Shown in pieces: positions 58,647 through 64,000 of a stretch of DNA of 64,000 nucleotides. Source of the stretch: Apophysomyces variabilis (Eukaryota; Mucoromycota; Mucoromycetes; Mucorales; Mucoraceae); contig MZZL01000398.1 in the NCBI GenBank assembly GCA_002749535.1, positions 496,001-560,000 of the forward strand. The letters are read 5' to 3'. Each line of letters starts with the position of its first letter. The first letter of the stretch is position 1. The notes under the pieces are model-generated. The model worked only from the letters and a program-made list of their open reading frames with translations. It did no database searches and was not told where the DNA came from. A program made the position numbers and the translations under genes.

Positions 58647-60032
58647 TTAGTCGGTAACGAAATCTTTCTTTTTCTTCTTAGCCCATCGAAGACCACACGC
58701 ATTGCACAGTCTGACAAAACAAAAAAAAAAAAGACAGGAGAACAGAGGTGAGTTCCAAGTTCTTGTTTCGTCATTGGTAACAGCTAATATATGTATTTCC
58801 TCGCTCGTTTTCACAAACTTTGTTTTACGTTTGTGTACTTACGTTTTTGGACCTTGTGGACCTTTTCGCCATTCGGGAGATGCGGTGGTTCCACAATCCG
58901 CGCAGATATAATCGGTTGAGTCTCGTGTTTTCTTCTACATGAATCAAGAAACAAGTTGAATGCATTTAAGCAAACACAACCCTTTAATAAATGGTGTTAA
59001 ACATACCCGTCGCCTCCATTTATCTTTCCGACTCACACCTTCCTCAATGGGTGCAAAACTTGCTCGTGCACTGTCGGAAGTTTCAATTTGGACCTTATTA
59101 TTATTTTCTTCTGAAGGGTATCCCAGCGCCATCAGGGAATCGTCGATCGTTGATATGGATTGCCTTCTGTCTGGCCAAGGGCTCCCACTGTTGTCGTCCA
59201 TTTGATACAGGATACTAGAGGCTCGCCGTGAGGTTTGGGAACTGGTCGAACTGTTGGTTCCCGGTATGGTTTCCATGGGGTGTTGATGATGATGATGATG
59301 ATGATGATGTTGTTGTTGTTGAAGAGCCATCATGGTTTCATCCCTCTCGGTCGTCACCTCTCTTAGCCGTTTTCGTAACAGCTCGTTTTCCATCTTGAGA
59401 TCTAAAAATGACTCTAACAGATCGATACTTGCAGCGGCGGAGTAGGGTCGTACAATGCCAAAAAAGGATGGTGGTTGTCCTGGTCTTTCTGATGGCCGCG
59501 AAAGGCCAATTGTTTCCAAGAGGATATAAGTCTCGTCCTTTTTGCGAAATCGGTAATGGAGTGTGATTTGTGATTGAGTATGGAATGAGATGTTGAGATT
59601 ATTTACAAGCGATTCCAGGTCGTCCATATGCACATAGTCTGTCAGTAATAGTCCAACCAATTCATTTGCATAATAGCCCGTCAGTTCTGCACATGAATCT
59701 GAACAATACAAGATTTTTCCGACGGAGGAAAGGACATACAACATCCCGTCCTGTCCAAGATCGCCTTTCCTCCGCCGTGGTCGTGGGTGCTGTAGTGGCT
59801 GTGGCTGTTGTACATCGTCAGGTGGGAAGTTGGCACGGATTTCATTCATATTTGTCATATGTTGTTGATTGACAGGCGGGTCGAATAGATAGAGGTCGGT
59901 TGGATTTCCAAGGCCCAAGGGGTCATTGTTTTCAAACAGATAGTTGTAACCGCTTAGAGGGTCCATCGGCACAAAGTCGAAAGGTTTGACTGGTGGTGGA
60001 TTAAAGGGTAAAAAGGTTGGGATCGTACTCAT
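58647..60032 (-). CDS. WC-2: White Collar-2-like PAS/GATA factor
   Basis: Partner of the blue-light receptor WC-1 in the white collar complex. Exons 59007-60032, 58843-58934 and 58647-58710 total 1182 nt, 393 aa. PAS domain about residues 97-200: [58 protein letters not shown] coiled segment and a [12 protein letters not shown] run (from a GAT/TTG repeat at 59286-59322) follow. The GATA finger near 352-376 is [18 protein letters not shown] then [10 protein letters not shown] (C-x2-C-x18-C-x2-C), split by the last intron. No LOV flavin motif is present, so it fits WC-2 and not WC-1. Mucorales often carry several WC-2 copies; which one this is cannot be said. Confidence 0.92.
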
Positions 60033-63000
60033 TCAGCCAGAAAGAAATAGTAAGTAGCTGGTTGTTGGCATGCGGAACCCGTTGAAATGGAAACTGTAGA
60101 GTTTGTTTGTTTATCGCTGTCAACAAGGGGAAAATGAAAAAGAAGTTCCCGTTTAACACTTATCGAAATACAGGGTGATATATACAGATATAAAGGTATA
60201 AATAGATACGTACTCTTATCTAAAGGAGTGTCCTTGGAAAAAGAGGGAAAAAGGGATTACAAAACTGTAGACAAAATGTGCCTATTTATCTGTTCCGAAA
60301 GTATGGTCGACTTTCTACGTATGAGGGAGGATGGTATGCCGTCATTGTGCTACCAATAGCGGTCCTGCAATTTCATAAATGGAAACTAGTTGTGTCATAG
60401 GTTGCGATGACGCGCTCCTGCATTCAAAACCAGAGGAACGGGGGGGACTTCTTCCCGTCTTGGCGTCTTATAAAAAAGGGTCTCCCCCTTCCTTTTTCTC
60501 GACCCGACATAGTAGATCCATGCGCCACTGTGGCACAATAACAGCTATAGAAAAAAAATATTGTTCCAATCTATTCATTTTTAACAAACGGATCTCCCTA
60601 CACCCCGGTCTTGCTAATTACTACTAAAACTGGTCACATGGACTATGTTCCTTTTCATGTGCGTGCTATTCACAAAGTTTCTTGTTCCTCTTTCAAACAT
60701 GTATCCAATTTCACTATAGTTCCCTCTTCATGTGAAAAGAGAGATCGGCAACCATCTTTCCTAAAACAGGTTGCTATGATATCATACAAAGTATCCACCA
60801 ATGGATGGAAGGTATATTAAAAATAGAGTGCGGTTTCAGCTGAATTTAACCGAAACTGCAATTGCTTTATAAAGCGAAGAAAGTTTCATGCTGACAGAAT
60901 CCCCATGGCGACCTGAGATTAAAAGAACCGCAGAAATGAGAGAATTGTAGAATACGGATATACATCCCATGCTTAGGCCAGCACTCATCGTTTATATGTC
61001 CCGCCCAGATGAGGAGGATACAAAGAGAGCTATCCGTTTTTCTTTCTTTTGCAACTACAAAAAGTAAAACGCAGCTCAACCAATCCGGAATGTCAATTCA
61101 TCGCCCTGACCATGTACTGTACAACCCCTCAGAAAGTTTGCGCTCCAATAGTTACGGATCTCGTAATGCATGTATCCCTTTTGCTATGAAGCTAAAAAAC
61201 CTATCAGTACTTTTATGCCTATTATATCTTTACCTGCTGGTTATAGTTCATTAAGCAAATACAATCCCTTAGTGGGATTAGCACTAATTCTTCTGGTGAC
61301 AGACCACAATATGCATGCAAAAGGCAACAATTTTTCAATTGAGCGTTCTGGGCAAGGGGTTTGGGGTGTGGTTCCAAGATAGCGGAACAAGGGCATCATG
61401 CGACAACAACCAGAGATTCGGAGTTTCATACTCCCACGCTTGACGTAACCTTCATCAATAATGGACACACACCGTTGTCAGCTATACATAGGCTAGTCTA
61501 TGAGAAGAAGTCTTATATGTTAATCCTTACGTATACGTCTTTTTTAATGTCCAAACCTTATTGTCATTTGAGGTATAGTACCAGATAGACTTGAATTACT
61601 ACCATGGGAAACCGAAAACAACTTACCTTCGTGGAACCGGAAGGAATCTCGGGGAACTTGCGGGCCCACGTTTTTGCTTTGCTGACAAGCAAGTCAGCCG
61701 ATTGCTCCCGATTCCAATTTCTCATGGTGCATGTTGTCATCATTTGCGCTACATAAGCAGCTTGATGGAGTTACAGTAATCATATTGATGCCACCATCCG
61801 TGTATAGACCTGTCGCCAAACATGACCATCAGACGCTGGTGATAAGGACACCAAAAGAAGACTGATGTTGTGATATTTCGTCCTCATAGTATTTCTCCAT
61901 GATCTGTGCTTCGCCGCCTGTCATGCAAGCGCTAGTACTTGTGCATTAAACATCCACTTTCACTCATCGCACAACGCGTTGTCATCACAAGAGGCGAAAG
62001 CTAATAAAAGTATTGCAAACCATTCCATCAGACGAACCGTCATTAGGCCCGCCTTTTCAGCTACCTACCGTACCCTTGTTGTGTTCTCTTCTCTTGATAG
62101 TGTTTTAGCAATAAACACCTTTTCTCATACATTTCTATTCACTTTGCCCGATCAAGCACATATGAAGTACTGCTGTATATCTCGTTCACAAGCCATTAAT
62201 ATGGCTAGATGAACAGAAAAACATGGAAAACCATCGAAGACCAAGAAGGTACGCATTGCTCTTCTAGTGATTTGGCAATCACCGTTCTAACCAGAGGAAA
62301 ACCAAAGGAACACAACGGTGCTGTTACAGTTAAGATCAATACGTCATATTCCACATCCAAACAAAACCTTAGTTCCTGCTTTTTGCGCTTCCTCAACACC
62401 TTTGCTCCTGGTGTCTCTTTTTCTCCCATGCGCTGCTTGTTATGTGGTAGCCATCACTGACATTCTAACAAAGAGCAAATCCCAGTTGAAGTTTGCCCAT
62501 TGCAGCTTCTGCATCATCGACGGCAATGAATGGGCTTCATGCGTCCCATCAAGCTGTGATTACTGGTCACACACCATATGTATCTAGAGACAGTATATTT
62601 ATCACAGGCGCGATAACAATGCATGGGGAAAAATGAAATCAGGCACGTGTAACTACGAGAATAGTAAAGCCCAAGTTGTCAGTGTCATCAGTAACATGTA
62701 GTATTTTGCATTTTCCGTTACAAGTATTTTCTGATGCCACTAGACACGAGTAGATCTTTAGAACTCTGCAGACTGATCGACCTGAACTCGACAGCATTTG
62801 GCAGAGATTCTTAAGCGTGTCAGATGGCCACGAGCCAGCTCTGGCAAGATGATTGAACAATTTCGGGCAATATCAACAGACATTAGATAACAGGCAAGGA
62901 GACAAAACCGAGTAAAAAAGACAGAAAAGTTAGTAGACTGAATGACATGGAAATCTGGAGAAGCTCACGGTCGGAACCACGATCCTGTCTTGTGCCAGAT

Positions 63001-64000
63001 CCCGTCATGTCATGTCGACCACCTGACAAAGTGAGCCTTGTAATCGTGTTGGCTACAGCGCCCAGTCAACTGTCTTTGGAGTTCGCTAAAAGCGACGCTC
63101 AAGTGATACCATCATAATACAATATGTCAAAACTATGAAAACGTATTGTAATAACGTGTGATGTGTTTCCACATATCTTTATGTTATTTTTTTCCCCTTG
63201 TTTCATTCAACGGCAAAACCCGTGACATTCGTGATATCCACACTAATTTTAAAGACGCCAATGACAGCTTTAATGAGAATGATGACCGTTGCATCTTGAT
63301 CCGCGCTGACTGATCCAATGTGAGCTGCGTACGGTACCATCTTTGTTTATGTAAGGGACTATTCTACATAGTGCGTAATAACGAATGACGTTCTCTCCGT
63401 TTTGTGTTATGTTGCTGTTAGAGTTAATAGTGTAATAGTAGCTCAAATGTTCGTATATTTGACGGGAACGCATCACTGAAAACCATATCATCGCAAACAC
63501 AATTCAAACAAAGGACAATATTTTGGAACGATTAGGGGTAATGGCAACGCATGGTCGATATTTTCTACATTGCTAACGGCCTTAAACCAAATGACAATAT
63601 TACGCAGCGAACTATAGTCACGACACTTGCAAATTGCTATGCGCACCGATACTACCAGTGTTTATTGTAATATTCGTCTTACTTAATCGTTTGTCTCTGC
63701 AGGTCTGTTGGATGGTTAAATGCTAGTGCATGTGTCTTTTATTAAGCACTTTTCAGGTTTTGGCGTTCTATATGAAGAATACTAGGCGCCCTACGTTCAG
63801 ATACACCTTTCCTGCCATGTGATACTATATTTTGCGGTATCAACAGAAAGGTGAAAGGGGAAGGAACTACTCCAATATAATGTCTAGTAGCATTCACATC
63901 TGCTGTTTGAAATGCTAAACTTTACTAAGATCCTGCTAGGGCTACTGGAACATTCGACATGATGTGCACAAGTGTTGTAACTGTCAACCAATAGAAACGC
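60033..64000. other. no recognisable gene
   Basis: The first 500 bp hold the WC-2 promoter, with TATA-like ATATAAAGGTATAAATAG near 60190. The remaining 3.4 kb show only short frames on both strands without family resemblance or linked splice sites. None of the repeat families found elsewhere in the window was noticed here. Confidence 0.45.

Overview
This window is a gene-dense, intron-rich eukaryotic nuclear contig that looks fungal. I read it as an early-diverging, Mucorales-like fungus. That placement is an inference from three things: many short introns (mostly 41-75 nt, GT...AG, often with a CTRAC-type branch site); a gene set of WC-2, PCL cyclin, THI4, MRG15, ASF1 and Env7 kinase homologues; and a repeat fraction that includes Fanzor-like nuclease relics and a DIRS retrotransposon. 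Intron-containing genes were assembled exon by exon from splice signals, reading-frame phase and family resemblance. Exon totals divisible by three with no internal stop support most models. One assembly gap of 400 N (25613-26012) lies inside a lipid-droplet hydrolase gene.

Layout. 1-1820: ribosomal stalk protein P1 (5' end cut by the window) convergent with a Sec14-like lipid-transfer protein. 3548-10419: a large gene for the B-block-binding subunit of TFIIIC (TFC3-like). 10420-14630: repeat-rich stretch with a 388-bp tandem duplication, foldback elements, a possible FLYWCH-like protein and a small HSK3-like DASH subunit. 15840-18029: PYP1/YNL010W-type phosphatase and RPS18. 19521-23222: a decayed Fanzor (TnpB-like) gene next to a Tc1/mariner-type DDE fragment. 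23597-37128: housekeeping block with MRG15/EAF3, lipid-droplet hydrolase, serine carboxypeptidase, STK16/Env7 kinase, a VC0807-like membrane protein, dynein intermediate chain and RPL26. 37332-39830: ASF1 and a second, internally deleted Fanzor-like relic. 40097-46385: a Nup159/Nup214-like nucleoporin and THI4. 47403-51958: a structurally complete but inactivated DIRS element inserted in a foldback repeat. 52696-60032: type III glutamine synthetase, PCL cyclin and WC-2. 60033-64000: no gene recognised.

The host genes do not form one pathway. Links visible here are a short divergent promoter shared by RPL26 and ASF1, and ribosomal protein genes whose last intron falls at the stop codon. The most unusual content is in the mobile fraction: two Fanzor-family relics, a DIRS element whose terminal and internal repeats allow its insertion to be reconstructed, and a foldback repeat family whose spacer carries splice-like signals.
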